A stretch of 64,000 nucleotides of DNA from assembly GCA_963792385.1 (NCBI GenBank), contig CAWBVZ010000012.1:1325001-1389000 (forward strand), read 5' to 3'. A program made the translations under genes and the position numbers. Each line of letters begins with the position of its first letter. Position 1 is the stretch's first letter. Below are positions 43,921 to 52,276 of this stretch, one piece after another. Below the pieces are notes generated by a model that worked only from the letters and a program-made list of their open reading frames with translations, did not search any database and was not told the DNA's origin. Source of the stretch: DASSUW01 sp963792385. Lineage in GTDB: Bacteria; Actinomycetota; Thermoleophilia; Solirubrobacterales; Solirubrobacteraceae.

Positions 43921-44513
43921 CCCCGGCGGCCGACGCGACTGTCGATCGCCTCGCCGAGCGTGCCGATGCCGACCGCGAGCTTGTGGCTGGCGCGGCCCAG
44001 CTTGGAGCGGTCGTACGGCTCAATGGCGCGCGCGGGGTCGTCGGCCTCGGCGATGGCGGCGGCGCGGGCGTCGGCCTCGATCTCCAGCAACCGCGTCTCC
44101 CACTTGCGGTGCCAGGTCGCGAGCGCGGCGTCGTCGCGGCGCTGGGCGAGCGCGGCGAGGAAGGCGAGCAGCGTGGTGACGTGGTGGACGTCGAGCACCG
44201 CCGAGCGCAGCGCCTGGTTGCGCTCGAGCCACAGCTCGCCGGCGCCGCGGACGCGGGAGCTCCAGGCGCCGGCGCCCGTCGCCGCGGGGATGCCCTGCAC
44301 GCCGTAGGGGGCGGTGCGGTCGGCCAGCTCGGTGAGCAGCTCCTTCGAGGCGGCGACACCACGCGCGAGCACCTCGGGCGGGTCGTCGAGCTTCTCCTCC
44401 AGCCGCCCCCAGTGGCCGCCGAGCTGGCGCGCCATCGCGTACAGCTCCCGTAGCGAGCGGTGCTCGGCCGGGAACAGGCCGTGATCGCTTACTGGAAGCG
44501 TCCCGGTTCCCAC
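43917..44513 (-). CDS. Hypothetical helical protein downstream of the cobalamin adenosyltransferase
   Basis: A roughly 198-residue soluble protein, almost all helix (SLRELYAMARQLGGHWGRLEEKLDD; VLDVHHVTTLLAFLAALAQRRDDAAL; WETRLLEIEADARAAAIAEA). No motif I can assign. The start is uncertain; GTG at 44513 overlaps the adenosyltransferase 3' end by 25 bp. The position suggests a link to B12 or a simple operon neighbour. Confidence 0.6.
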   Translation of the reverse strand: MGTGTLPVSDHGLFPAEHRSLRELYAMARQLGGHWGRLEEKLDDPPEVLARGVAASKELLTELADRTAPYGVQGIPAATGAGAWSSRVRGAGELWLERNQALRSAVLDVHHVTTLLAFLAALAQRRDDAALATWHRKWETRLLEIEADARAAAIAEADDPARAIEPYDRSKLGRASHKLAVGIGTLGEAIDSRVGRRG

Positions 44514-45052
44514 AGCGGCTCTCCATCGCCCGCCGTCACGTTGACGCCGCGCGAGAGGATGAACAGGAGGTCCGACAGGCGATTGAGGTAGCGCACGCAC
44601 TCCGCGTTGACCTCGTCGCCACAGGCGATCGTGCGCCGTTCGGCGCGCCGGCAGACGGTGCGGCAGACGTGCAGCTGCGCCGCCGCCGGGGTGCCGCCGG
44701 GCAGCACGAACGACTTCAGGTTCGGCAGCTCAGCATTGACCTCGTCGCACGCCTGCTCGAGCCACGCGGTCTGCTCCGGCGCCAGCCGCAACCGGGTGCG
44801 GTCGCCGCCGTGGGGGACCGAGATGTCGGCGCCGACGTCGAACAGGTCGTTCTGCACGCGCTGCAGCCATTCCGCGAAGCGCGCGAGCAGGCCGCCTTGC
44901 GCGAGCGCCAGGCCGAGCTGGGCGTTGAGCTCGTCGACCGTGCCATACGCCTCGATCCGCGCGTGCGTCTTCGGCACGCGGCTCATGTCGCCGAGGTGGG
45001 TCTCACCGCCGTCGCCAAGCCGGGTGTAGATGCGCGTGAGGTTAACGGTCAT
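44489..45052 (-). CDS. PduO-type ATP:cob(I)alamin adenosyltransferase
   Basis: A 187-residue enzyme that transfers adenosyl from ATP to cob(I)alamin to make coenzyme B12. The N-terminal ATP motif is IYTRLGDGGETHLGD. The VDELNAQLGLA, AAQLHVCRTVCRRAERR and RYLNRLSDLLFILSRGVN helices are diagnostic. The ATG at 45052 is the normal start. It is divergent from the cobalamin-riboswitch operon, so imported B12 would be converted to the coenzyme by this protein. Confidence 0.92.
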   Translation of the reverse strand: MTVNLTRIYTRLGDGGETHLGDMSRVPKTHARIEAYGTVDELNAQLGLALAQGGLLARFAEWLQRVQNDLFDVGADISVPHGGDRTRLRLAPEQTAWLEQACDEVNAELPNLKSFVLPGGTPAAAQLHVCRTVCRRAERRTIACGDEVNAECVRYLNRLSDLLFILSRGVNVTAGDGEPLWEPGRFQ

Positions 45053-45071
45053 GCCTCGTCCGGGGTATAGC
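45042..45071 (+). promoter_or_regulatory. Candidate promoter of the B12 uptake operon
   Basis: -35-like TTAACG (45042-45047), 18-bp spacer, -10-like TATAGC (45066-45071), just before the cobalamin aptamer and overlapping the 5' end of the divergent adenosyltransferase gene. Confidence 0.45.
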
Positions 45072-45079
45072 ATGGGCCG

Positions 45080-45265
45080 CGACCAGGTCGGTGGTCAGGG
45101 AAGCCGGTGCGAATCCGGCGCGGACCCGCCACTGTTACCGGGGAAGCCGAACGCGAGTGGCCCATGGAGGGCCACGGTCACTGGCCTCGCAGCGCGAGCC
45201 GGGAAGGCGCGGACGGTAGGCCCGGGAGCCAGGAGACCTCCCTCCGACCACGAAGCCGACACGCC
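45080..45265 (+). promoter_or_regulatory. Cobalamin riboswitch
   Basis: The leader carries the ordered cobalamin-aptamer blocks: GGTCAGGGAAGCCGGTGCGAA, then GCGGACCCGCCACTGT (B12-box surroundings), GGCCACGGTCACTGGCC, GAGCCGGGAAGGCGCGGAC and finally GCCCGGGAGCCAGGAGACC. It precedes by about 25 nt the first gene of the ECF/DUF4430 operon, so B12 should repress uptake. Confidence 0.92.
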
Positions 45266-45290
45266 CTCGCGGAAAGGGGTGGCTCCACTC

Positions 45291-46400
45291 ATGAAGCTCC
45301 GATCTCCCGCCGGCCTCACGGCCGGCCTCGTCGTCTCAATGCTGTTCGCGGCGCCCGCCGTCGCTGCCGGACCGGCGAACGTCCACGTACGAGCCGAGGG
45401 GATGTCGGGGACCGTGCTCCCGCGCACGGCGGTGACGACCACCACGGCGACGGTCAACAAGGACGGCCAGGCGGGCCACGATTGCTCCGGCACGAGCGCA
45501 GCGGGCGCGCTTGAGCGCGCGACCGCTGGTGATTGGGGCGGAACCTGGTTCAACGGCCTCGGCTACGGGGTCGACCGTGTGCGAGCCGTGAGCAGCGATC
45601 CGGCGAGCCAGTACTGGGCGCTGTGGGTGAACTACAAGTACTCCGACCTCGGGATCTGCGACGCCGAGCTGCAGACCGCTGACGACGTGCTCCTGTTCAT
45701 CGATTGCTTTGCCTCGTGCACGAGCCCGAAGCCGCTGCGCCTCTCGCGAGTCCCTGCGACCGCGGCTCCCGGCGCGACCGCCGGTGTGCTCGTCGAGACC
45801 TTCAACGTCATGGGCTTCCCGTCCGTCACGCAGCCCGTTCCGGCGGTCGGCGCCACGGTGTCCGCCGGCGGCCAGCAGTTCACGACCGGCTCCGACGGCA
45901 TTGCGCAGGTCACGTTCGCCGGCTCCGGGCCTGTCAACGTCCAAGCGACCAAGGCCGACCACGTGCGGTCGGCCACCGAGCAGACGTGCGTCACTACCGG
46001 CGCCGACGGCGCCTGCGGCGGCGTGCAGGCGTCAGCTCCTGACAGGACGGCTCCGGTCGCGTCGATCGCCGGCATCCGTGACGGGCAGGCGTTCTCGCGC
46101 CGCCGTGCGCCACGCGAGCTGCGCGGCTCCGTGACCGCCGACCCGTCCGGGCTGTGGGCTGTGAAGATCCGCCTGACGCGCCGGCTCGGCAAGTCCTGCT
46201 GGTACTTCTCCGGCAGCAAGGAGCAGTTCCTGAAGCGCACGTGTGGCAAGCAGTACGCGTTCAAGGTCGGCGACCGCACCGACTGGAGCTACCTGCTGCC
46301 GGCGCGGCTGCCCCGCGGGCGGTACGTGCTCGACTCGTACGCGATCGACAATGTGTTCAACCGCGGCACGAGCCAGACGGTGAAGTTCCGCGTTCGATGA
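45291..46400 (+). CDS. Secreted DUF4430-type putative cobalamin-binding protein with Ig-like domain
   Basis: A 369-residue exported protein, first gene behind the cobalamin riboswitch. Signal peptide ending AAPAVAAG. Residues about 25-145 resemble DUF4430, the beta-grasp domain shared with transcobalamin/intrinsic factor (AAGALERATAGDWGG, GYGVDRVRAVSS, YWALWVNYKYSDLGICDAEL, DDVLLFIDC). Then an Ig-like domain (about 150-245) and a C-terminal beta domain (DRTAPVASIAGIRDGQ to TVKFRVR). Several cysteines suggest disulfides. The role proposed is to catch B12 outside the membrane. ATGA overlap with the next gene. Confidence 0.82.
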   Translation: MKLRSPAGLTAGLVVSMLFAAPAVAAGPANVHVRAEGMSGTVLPRTAVTTTTATVNKDGQAGHDCSGTSAAGALERATAGDWGGTWFNGLGYGVDRVRAVSSDPASQYWALWVNYKYSDLGICDAELQTADDVLLFIDCFASCTSPKPLRLSRVPATAAPGATAGVLVETFNVMGFPSVTQPVPAVGATVSAGGQQFTTGSDGIAQVTFAGSGPVNVQATKADHVRSATEQTCVTTGADGACGGVQASAPDRTAPVASIAGIRDGQAFSRRRAPRELRGSVTADPSGLWAVKIRLTRRLGKSCWYFSGSKEQFLKRTCGKQYAFKVGDRTDWSYLLPARLPRGRYVLDSYAIDNVFNRGTSQTVKFRVR

Positions 46401-47113
46401 GGCGGACCGGACTGATCATCGCCGCTGCGCTGCTCGCCGCGCCCGCTCCGGCGGTCGCGGCGAAGGTCGACGTGATGGTGGTCGGCAAGCAGCGCGTGCT
46501 GAAGGCGCCGGCGCAGGTCCGGCTGAAGCAGCGCACGGTCAAGGTCGGGCGGCGGCGCTGCCGGATCGCCGCCGCCACGCCGCTCTCCGCACTCGCCGCA
46601 ACGCACGTGAGGTTCGCGCTGCGCGACTTCGCGCGCTGCGGGCGGCGGCCGCGCGACGCGTCGGGTCTGTACGTCGCGAGCGTCGCCGGCGACCGGGAGC
46701 GCGGCCAGTCGGGCTGGGTCTACAAGGTCGGCCGCCGCGCCGGGACCACCGGCGCGGCCGACCTGAGCGGCCCGTTCGGCACCGGGCGGCGGCTGCGCAA
46801 CGGCGAGCGGATCACGTGGTTCTGGTGCACGCTCGAGAGCTCCGGCAGCTGCCAGCGAACGCTCGAGGCGCGGCCGGACCGCACGACCGCGACAGCTGGT
46901 GAGACGCTGGCCGTGACCGTGCGCGGCTACGACGACTTCGGCAAGGGCGTTCCCGTCGAGGGCGCGACCGTACGCCTGGGCTCGGCGAGCGCGGTCACCG
47001 GCGCCGCCGGCACCGCCACCCTGACGGTCCCGGCGGAGACCGGCGACCTGGCGCTCGAGGCCGAGCGCGACGGCATGGTGCGGGCGTTCCCGCAGGAGGT
47101 GACCGTGGGATGA
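46397..47113 (+). CDS. Secreted DUF4430-like protein, second of three
   Basis: A 238-residue exported protein. Signal peptide LIIAAALLAAPAPAVAAK. A diverged DUF4430-like region (about 25-160) has GWVYKVGRRAGTTGAADLSG and GERITWFWCTLES at the place of the family's YYVNG and W/Y-rich end, with paired cysteines. An Ig-like/bacterial invasin-style domain follows (TATAGETLAVTVRGYDD to FPQEVTV). The start overlaps the upstream stop (ATGA) and its stop overlaps the next start. Role inferred from the operon. Confidence 0.75.
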   Translation: MRRTGLIIAAALLAAPAPAVAAKVDVMVVGKQRVLKAPAQVRLKQRTVKVGRRRCRIAAATPLSALAATHVRFALRDFARCGRRPRDASGLYVASVAGDRERGQSGWVYKVGRRAGTTGAADLSGPFGTGRRLRNGERITWFWCTLESSGSCQRTLEARPDRTTATAGETLAVTVRGYDDFGKGVPVEGATVRLGSASAVTGAAGTATLTVPAETGDLALEAERDGMVRAFPQEVTVG

Positions 47114-48054
47114 GCCGGCGGCGGCTCCTCGGACTGCTGTGCGTGCTCGTGGCCCTGCCGGCCGCGGGCTGCGGCTTCGGGTCCGGCGAGTCGACCGGCG
47201 ACGTCTCGCTCAACGTGACGCGCGACTTCGGCGGCGAGCGGCTGCACGAGGGCATCGAGGAGCACGCCACCGAGGGCGACACGGTGATGCGCCTGCTGGA
47301 GCGCAACTACAAGATCGACACGCGCTACGGCGGCGGGTTCGTGCAGGACATCGAGGGCGTCGGCGGCGGCCGCGAGGACGGCCGGCGGGTCGATTGGTTC
47401 TACTACGTGAACGGGATCGAGGCGTCCATCGGCGCGGCCGAGCGCCGCGTCGCCGCCGGCGAGCGCGTGTGGTGGGACCACCACGCGTGGGAGGCGGCGC
47501 AGCGCGTGCCGGCTGTGGTGGGTTCGTTCCCGGAGCCGTTCAAGAGCGGCCTGGAGGGGAAGCGGTTCCCGGTCCGGCTGGTCTGCGTCGGCGACGCCGA
47601 GCGCTCCTGCGACGAGGTCACGAAGCGGCTCGAGGACTCGGGCGTGAAGGCGGTCTCGCGGTCGGTGCTCGAGCAGTCCGCCGGCGAGGAGGTCCTGCGC
47701 GTCGTCGTCGGCCGCTGGGCCGACGTGCGGCGTGACACGATCGTGCGCCGCCTCGAGAGCGGCCCGTCGGCGTCAGGCGTGTTCGCGCGGCCGACGAGCA
47801 CCGGCGACGCGATCGTCCTCCTCGACGCCGAGGGCCAGCCCGTGCGCACCCTGCGTGCCGGCGCCGGCCTGGTGGCCGCGACGAGCGTGGAGGCGACGGC
47901 GCCGACGTGGATCGTGACCGGCACCGACGATGTCGGCGTCGCGGCGGCGTCCGCGGCGCTCACCGAGGAGCGTCTGGAGCAGCACTTCGCCCTTGCCATC
48001 GACGCCGGCCAGGATGTGCCGCTGCCGGTCAGCGGCGCGGGGGCCGGGCCATGA
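47110..48054 (+). CDS. DUF4430 lipoprotein, third of three
   Basis: A 314-residue lipoprotein: lipobox LPAAGCGFG, lipidated Cys near 20. The DUF4430 domain (about 30-135) is the clearest of the three: GDTVMRLLERNYKIDTRYGGGFVQDIEGVGGG, VDWFYYVNGIEASIGAAE and GERVWWDHHAWEA. A C-terminal region of about 170 residues is unrecognised. Anchored at the membrane, it is placed to present ligand to the ECF transporter encoded next. Overlaps both neighbours by 4 bp. Confidence 0.85.
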   Translation: MSRRRLLGLLCVLVALPAAGCGFGSGESTGDVSLNVTRDFGGERLHEGIEEHATEGDTVMRLLERNYKIDTRYGGGFVQDIEGVGGGREDGRRVDWFYYVNGIEASIGAAERRVAAGERVWWDHHAWEAAQRVPAVVGSFPEPFKSGLEGKRFPVRLVCVGDAERSCDEVTKRLEDSGVKAVSRSVLEQSAGEEVLRVVVGRWADVRRDTIVRRLESGPSASGVFARPTSTGDAIVLLDAEGQPVRTLRAGAGLVAATSVEATAPTWIVTGTDDVGVAAASAALTEERLEQHFALAIDAGQDVPLPVSGAGAGP

Positions 48055-48920
48055 CGTACCGGCGACGCGCCAGCCCGCTGCACGCCGCGCGAGCGGGCGT
48101 CGGAGCGATCTGGTGCGTGACGCTCGGGCTTGTCGCGCTGTCGTTCGAGCACCCGCTCCCGCTCGCGGCCCTGGTCGCGGTCGCGCTCGTCGCCGGCGCG
48201 GCCGCGCGTGTCGGGAAGGACGTGCTGCGCGCGGCGCTGTGGGCGGTGCCGTTCGCGATCGGGATCGCGGTCATCAACGCGATCGTCACGCGCGACGGCG
48301 TCACCGTGGTTTTCCGCGGCAGTGCCGTGCCGGTGATCGGCCGGCTCGACGTGACGGCGGAGGCGCTCGTGTACAGCGGCGTGCTCGGCCTGCGGGCGGT
48401 GGCGATCATCGCCTGCGCCGCGTTGCTCGCGGCGGCTGTCGACCCGGACGAGCTGCTGCGGGCGGTTCGCCGCCGGTCGCTGCGCGCCGGTGTGACGGCT
48501 GCGCTCGCCACGCACCTGATCCCCGTGCTGATCCGCGACGGCCAGCGGCTCGCCGACGCTCAGCGCGCGCTTACCGGCGGCCCGCCCACGAAGGCCGCGC
48601 GGGTCGGCGTGCTGCGTGCCGTCACCGCCGGCGCGCTGGACCGCGCGACCGATGTGGCGGCCACGCTCGAGGTCCGTGGGTTCGGCACGGGCTCGCGGCC
48701 GCCGCGGCGGCCGCAGCCGGTCTCCCGCCATGACCTCGCGTTCGGCGCCTCGGCGGTGGCGCTCGCCGTGCTCGCCGTCGCGGCCTGGATCGGCGGCTGG
48801 GACGGCTTCGAGGCCTATCCGCGCACCGTCGCGCCGCTCGGCGCCGACGTTGCGCTGCTCACGGTCGCGCTCGCTGTCTGCGCGCTGCTGCCGTTCGCCG
48901 ACCGCCGGGGGATCGGATGA
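48051..48920 (+). CDS. ECF transporter T component (CbiQ/EcfT-like)
   Basis: A 289-residue membrane protein with about six helices. The cytoplasmic coupling segment holds the conserved RG motif (ATDVAATLEVRGFGTGSR) that contacts the ATPases. EcfT joins the substrate-binding S component to the ATPase dimer. It is embedded in the cobalamin-riboswitch operon between the lipoprotein and the ATPase genes, with 4-bp overlaps. Confidence 0.88.
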   Translation: MTYRRRASPLHAARAGVGAIWCVTLGLVALSFEHPLPLAALVAVALVAGAAARVGKDVLRAALWAVPFAIGIAVINAIVTRDGVTVVFRGSAVPVIGRLDVTAEALVYSGVLGLRAVAIIACAALLAAAVDPDELLRAVRRRSLRAGVTAALATHLIPVLIRDGQRLADAQRALTGGPPTKAARVGVLRAVTAGALDRATDVAATLEVRGFGTGSRPPRRPQPVSRHDLAFGASAVALAVLAVAAWIGGWDGFEAYPRTVAPLGADVALLTVALAVCALLPFADRRGIG

Positions 48921-50506
48921 CCGCGCTCGTGCTCGAGGGCGTCACCTACGCTTACCCGGACGCCGCGGCGCCTGCGCTGCGCGACGTCACGCTGGCCGTC
49001 GAGCCGGGCGAGTTCGTCGTGCTCGCGGGCGGCTCGGGCTCGGGCAAGTCGACGCTGCTGCGCGCCGCCGCCGGGCTCGTGCCGCACTTCCACGGCGGCT
49101 CGTTCGCGGGCCGGCTCGTGTGCGGCGGGCTCGACACGCGCGAGTACGGGCCGGCCGAGCTCGCCGCGGTCGCCGGCACGCTGTTCCAGGACCCCGAGAC
49201 TCAGGTCGTGATGGGCACCGTGCGCTCCGAGCTCGCTTTCCCGCTCGAGAACCGAGGCTGGAGCGCCGCCGCGGTGGCGCGCGGGGTCGAGGAGGCGGCG
49301 CTCGCCCTCGGCATCGCGGCGCTGCTCGACCGCTCCACGCGCGACCTGTCGGGCGGCGAGCTGCAGCGTGTCGCGCTGGGCGCCGCGCTCGCCGGCCGGC
49401 CGCGGCTGCTGCTGCTCGACGAACCGACGTCGCAGCTCGACCCCGTCGCGGGCGACGAGCTGCTCGGCGTGCTGCGGCGGATCAACGAGGAGTGGGGGAC
49501 GGCCGTGCTGGTCGCCGAGCACCGGCTCGAGCGCTGCCTGCCGGCCGCCGACCGCGTGCTCGCGCTGCGCGACGGCGCCGTCGCGTTCGACGGCACGCCC
49601 GCCGCCTTCGCCGCCTGGGCGCCGCCGGAGTTGCAGCCGCCGGTGACGCGCCTGTGCGTGCTCGCGGGAGTCCCGGAGCGCCCCGCCACCGTCAAGGCAG
49701 CGCGCCGCGCGCTCGCTCCCCAACTCGCCGCGCTCGGCGCCGCGGCCGAGGGGACAGTCCCCTTTGCTAGCGCTGGGCCCGACGCCGCGGCAGGGGGGAC
49801 TGTCCCCTTCACACGTCGGGGGAGTGTGATTTCCCTGCGTAGGGCGTGGTTCGAGATCCCGGATGGCCCGGCGATCGTGCGCGGGGTCGACCTCGCGCTC
49901 GCCCCCGGCGAGGCGGTTGCGCTGATGGGCCGCAACGGTGCGGGCAAGTCGACGCTGCTGCGCCTGCTGGCCGGGCTGATCGAGCCGACGCGCGGGCGCG
50001 TCGAGCGGGCGGGGAGGGTCGCGCTGCTGCTGCAGAACCCCGGCGACTACTTCCTCCACGACCGCGTCGGCGACGACGTCCCGGACGCCGGCGAGCTGGC
50101 CGACCGGCACCCGCGCGACGTGTCCGGCGGCGAGCGCCAGCGGCTCGCGCTCGAGCTCGTGCTCACGACCGGCGCGCCGCCCGTCGCCGTCTGCCTCGAC
50201 GAGCCGACGCGCGGCATGGATCGCGGTCACGGCGCCCGCCTCGCGGCTCGCCTGCGGGCGCTGGCGGCGGGAGGGACGGCCGTGCTGGTGGCCACGCACG
50301 ACGCCGAGTTCGCCGCCGCGTGGGCGGACCGCACGATCCTGCTCGGCGACGGCCGCCCGGTGGCCGACGCGCCGACCACCGAGGTGCTCGGCGGCGGCTG
50401 GTACTTCGCCACGCAGACCGCGCGCGTGCTCGGAGGGGCGGGCGGCGCGCTCGACCCCGAGGCCGGCGCCGCGCTGCTGCGCGTGCCGGCGGAGGCGGTC
50501 ACGTGA
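48917..50506 (+). CDS. ECF transporter fused double ATPase (EcfA-A')
   Basis: A 529-residue protein with two ABC ATPase domains. First (about 1-225): Walker A LAGGSGSGKSTLLRA, Q-loop LFQDPETQVV, signature DLSGGELQRVAL, Walker B LLLLDEPTSQLDP. Second (about 305-500): MGRNGAGKSTLLRLL, signature DVSGGERQRLAL, Walker B VAVCLDEPTRGMD. It powers the ECF transporter. The linker (about 275-305) contains the odd repeat GTVPFA...GTVPFT, encoded by two copies of a DNA palindrome. Confidence 0.92.
   Translation: MTALVLEGVTYAYPDAAAPALRDVTLAVEPGEFVVLAGGSGSGKSTLLRAAAGLVPHFHGGSFAGRLVCGGLDTREYGPAELAAVAGTLFQDPETQVVMGTVRSELAFPLENRGWSAAAVARGVEEAALALGIAALLDRSTRDLSGGELQRVALGAALAGRPRLLLLDEPTSQLDPVAGDELLGVLRRINEEWGTAVLVAEHRLERCLPAADRVLALRDGAVAFDGTPAAFAAWAPPELQPPVTRLCVLAGVPERPATVKAARRALAPQLAALGAAAEGTVPFASAGPDAAAGGTVPFTRRGSVISLRRAWFEIPDGPAIVRGVDLALAPGEAVALMGRNGAGKSTLLRLLAGLIEPTRGRVERAGRVALLLQNPGDYFLHDRVGDDVPDAGELADRHPRDVSGGERQRLALELVLTTGAPPVAVCLDEPTRGMDRGHGARLAARLRALAAGGTAVLVATHDAEFAAAWADRTILLGDGRPVADAPTTEVLGGGWYFATQTARVLGGAGGALDPEAGAALLRVPAEAVT
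49750..49807. repeat. Two GGGGACWGTCCCC palindromes inside the ATPase gene
   Basis: GGGGACAGTCCCC (49750-49762) and GGGGACTGTCCCC (49795-49807), start to start 45 bp apart, both followed by CTT-type bases. They are perfect palindromes apart from the central base and lie in the interdomain linker, read in frame as GTVPF twice. This looks like an inserted REP-like unit. Confidence 0.6.
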
Positions 50507-52239
50507 GCTGGATCGTGGCCTCGTTCGTGCTGCTCGCGATCGCCATCGCCGCCGGGTTCGCGTGGTACGAGCACGCCCACCCGACCGCGCGCGTGATCGC
50601 GCTGGTGGCAACGCTCGCGGCACTCGCCGCGCTCGGCCGGATCGCGTTCGCGCCGCTCCCGAACGTCAAGCCGACGACCGACATCGTGCTGATCGCCGGC
50701 TACGTGCTCGGCGGCGCCCCCGGCTTCGTGGTCGGCGCGGTGGCGGCGCTGGCGTCGAACCTGTTCTTCGGCCAGGGACCCTGGACTCCGTGGCAGATGG
50801 CCGCCTGGGGCGGTGTCGGCCTCGCGGGAGCTGGGCTCGCGCGCGTCGCCGGGCGGGAGCTGGGCCGGGTGTCGCTCGCCGCGGCGTGCGCGGTCGCGTC
50901 GCTCGGATTCGGGGCGGTGATGAACCTGCACCTGTGGGTCATGTACTCGGGTGACCACACGGCGGCGAAGCTCGGCGCGTACTTCGCGACGTCGCTGCCG
51001 TTCGACCTCGCGCACGCCGTCGGCAGCGCGCTGTTCTGCCTCGCGTTCGGCCCGGCGCTGGTGCGCGCGCTCGCGCGCTACCGGACGCGCTTCGAGATCC
51101 GCTGGGTGCCCGCGCCGGCGGTGACGCTGCTGGTCGCACTCCTCGTCGTGGCCGGCGTGGCGGCCCCCGCCGCGCGGGCGTCGGAGGCGGACGCCGCCGC
51201 GGCCCGCGCCTCGGTCCGTTACCTGCTGGACGCCCAGAACGACGACGGCGGCTGGGGCGGCGCGCCGGGCCAGTCCTCCTCGGAGCTGTACACGGCATGG
51301 GCGGCACTCGGGCTGGCCGCCGCCGGCCGCAACCCGCGCGACGTCGGGTCCCCGAGCGTGGTCGCGTACATCCGCGCCCATCCGGGACAGCTGAACGTCC
51401 TCGGCGACGTCAGCCGGACGATGCTCGTGCTCGGCGCCGCCGGGGTGAAGCCGCGCGTCGGCGGCCGCGACCTCGAACGCGAGCTGCTCGATTCGCAGCG
51501 CGCGAACGGCTCGTTCGAGGGCCGCGTGAACACGACCGCGTTTGCGATCCTCGCCCTGCGCGCGGTCGGTCACCGCGCCCGCGAGAGGATCCTCAAGCGC
51601 GCCGCCAACTTCATCGCCGGCCAGGCGAACAGCGACGGCGGCTTCAACTTCGCCGGTCGCGGCGGCCCGTCCGGGATCGACGACACCGGCTCGGCGCTGC
51701 AGGCGCTCCGCGCCGCCGGCCGCGGGGGCGGCACGGCGGCCAAACGCGCGGTCCGCTTCATCGTCCGCCACCAGGCATCCGACGGCGGCTTCGCGCTGAT
51801 CCCGGGCGGCCCGTCGAACGCGCAGTCCACCGCGTGGGCGGTCCAGGGCCTGCTCGCTGCCGGGCGCGACCCGGCGAAGGTCCGCCGCAACGGCGCGCGC
51901 GACCCGATGAGCTACCTGCGCTCGCTGACCGCCTCCAGCGGCGAGGTCCGCTACTCGCGCACGAGCCGCCAGACGCCTGTCTGGGTCACCGGCCAGGCGC
52001 TGGCCGCGCTGTCGCGCAAGACACTGCCGCTCGCCCGCGTGCCGCGTGCGCGGCGCGCCCGCGCCGCGCCTGCGACCACCGCCGCGGCGGCAGCCACGCC
52101 CGCCGCGACCGCCGCACCGAAGGTCGCCGAACCGCAGTCGCTCCCGCCGGTGAAAGTCGTGTCCGCCGCGCCGCCGGCCGCACTGGCAGCCGCCGCCCGG
52201 GTGCCGGCTGCGGGGGTCCTGTTCGCGGCCCTGATGTGA
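50503..52239 (+). CDS. ECF S component fused to six-repeat alpha/alpha toroid domain
   Basis: A 578-residue protein. Residues 1-205: five or six membrane helices of an ECF substrate-binding component (FAPLPNVKPTTDIVLIAGYV; GGAPGFVVGAVAALASNLFFG). A further helix at about 205-225 leads to an extracytoplasmic domain of six repeats (about 230-535), each with a QxxDGG(W/F)-like turn and a following helix: NDDGGWGG, LNVLGDVSRTM, RANGSFEG, NSDGGFNFAG, ASDGGFALIPGG, SGEVRYSR. This is the prenyltransferase/squalene-cyclase fold, also the alpha domain of intrinsic factor. Ala/Pro-rich tail and hydrophobic end. GTGA overlap with the ATPase gene. Confidence 0.87.
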   Translation: MSWIVASFVLLAIAIAAGFAWYEHAHPTARVIALVATLAALAALGRIAFAPLPNVKPTTDIVLIAGYVLGGAPGFVVGAVAALASNLFFGQGPWTPWQMAAWGGVGLAGAGLARVAGRELGRVSLAAACAVASLGFGAVMNLHLWVMYSGDHTAAKLGAYFATSLPFDLAHAVGSALFCLAFGPALVRALARYRTRFEIRWVPAPAVTLLVALLVVAGVAAPAARASEADAAAARASVRYLLDAQNDDGGWGGAPGQSSSELYTAWAALGLAAAGRNPRDVGSPSVVAYIRAHPGQLNVLGDVSRTMLVLGAAGVKPRVGGRDLERELLDSQRANGSFEGRVNTTAFAILALRAVGHRARERILKRAANFIAGQANSDGGFNFAGRGGPSGIDDTGSALQALRAAGRGGGTAAKRAVRFIVRHQASDGGFALIPGGPSNAQSTAWAVQGLLAAGRDPAKVRRNGARDPMSYLRSLTASSGEVRYSRTSRQTPVWVTGQALAALSRKTLPLARVPRARRARAAPATTAAAAATPAATAAPKVAEPQSLPPVKVVSAAPPAALAAAARVPAAGVLFAALM

Positions 52240-52276
52240 CCCTGGCACGACCCGTCTCGTATACGGTGCGCCCCCG

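Noticed and set aside
45074..45290. A protein-coding N-terminal extension of the DUF4430 gene through the open frame starting at 45030
   Set aside because: The DNA matches the cobalamin aptamer block by block, and a signal peptide begins at the ATG at 45291.
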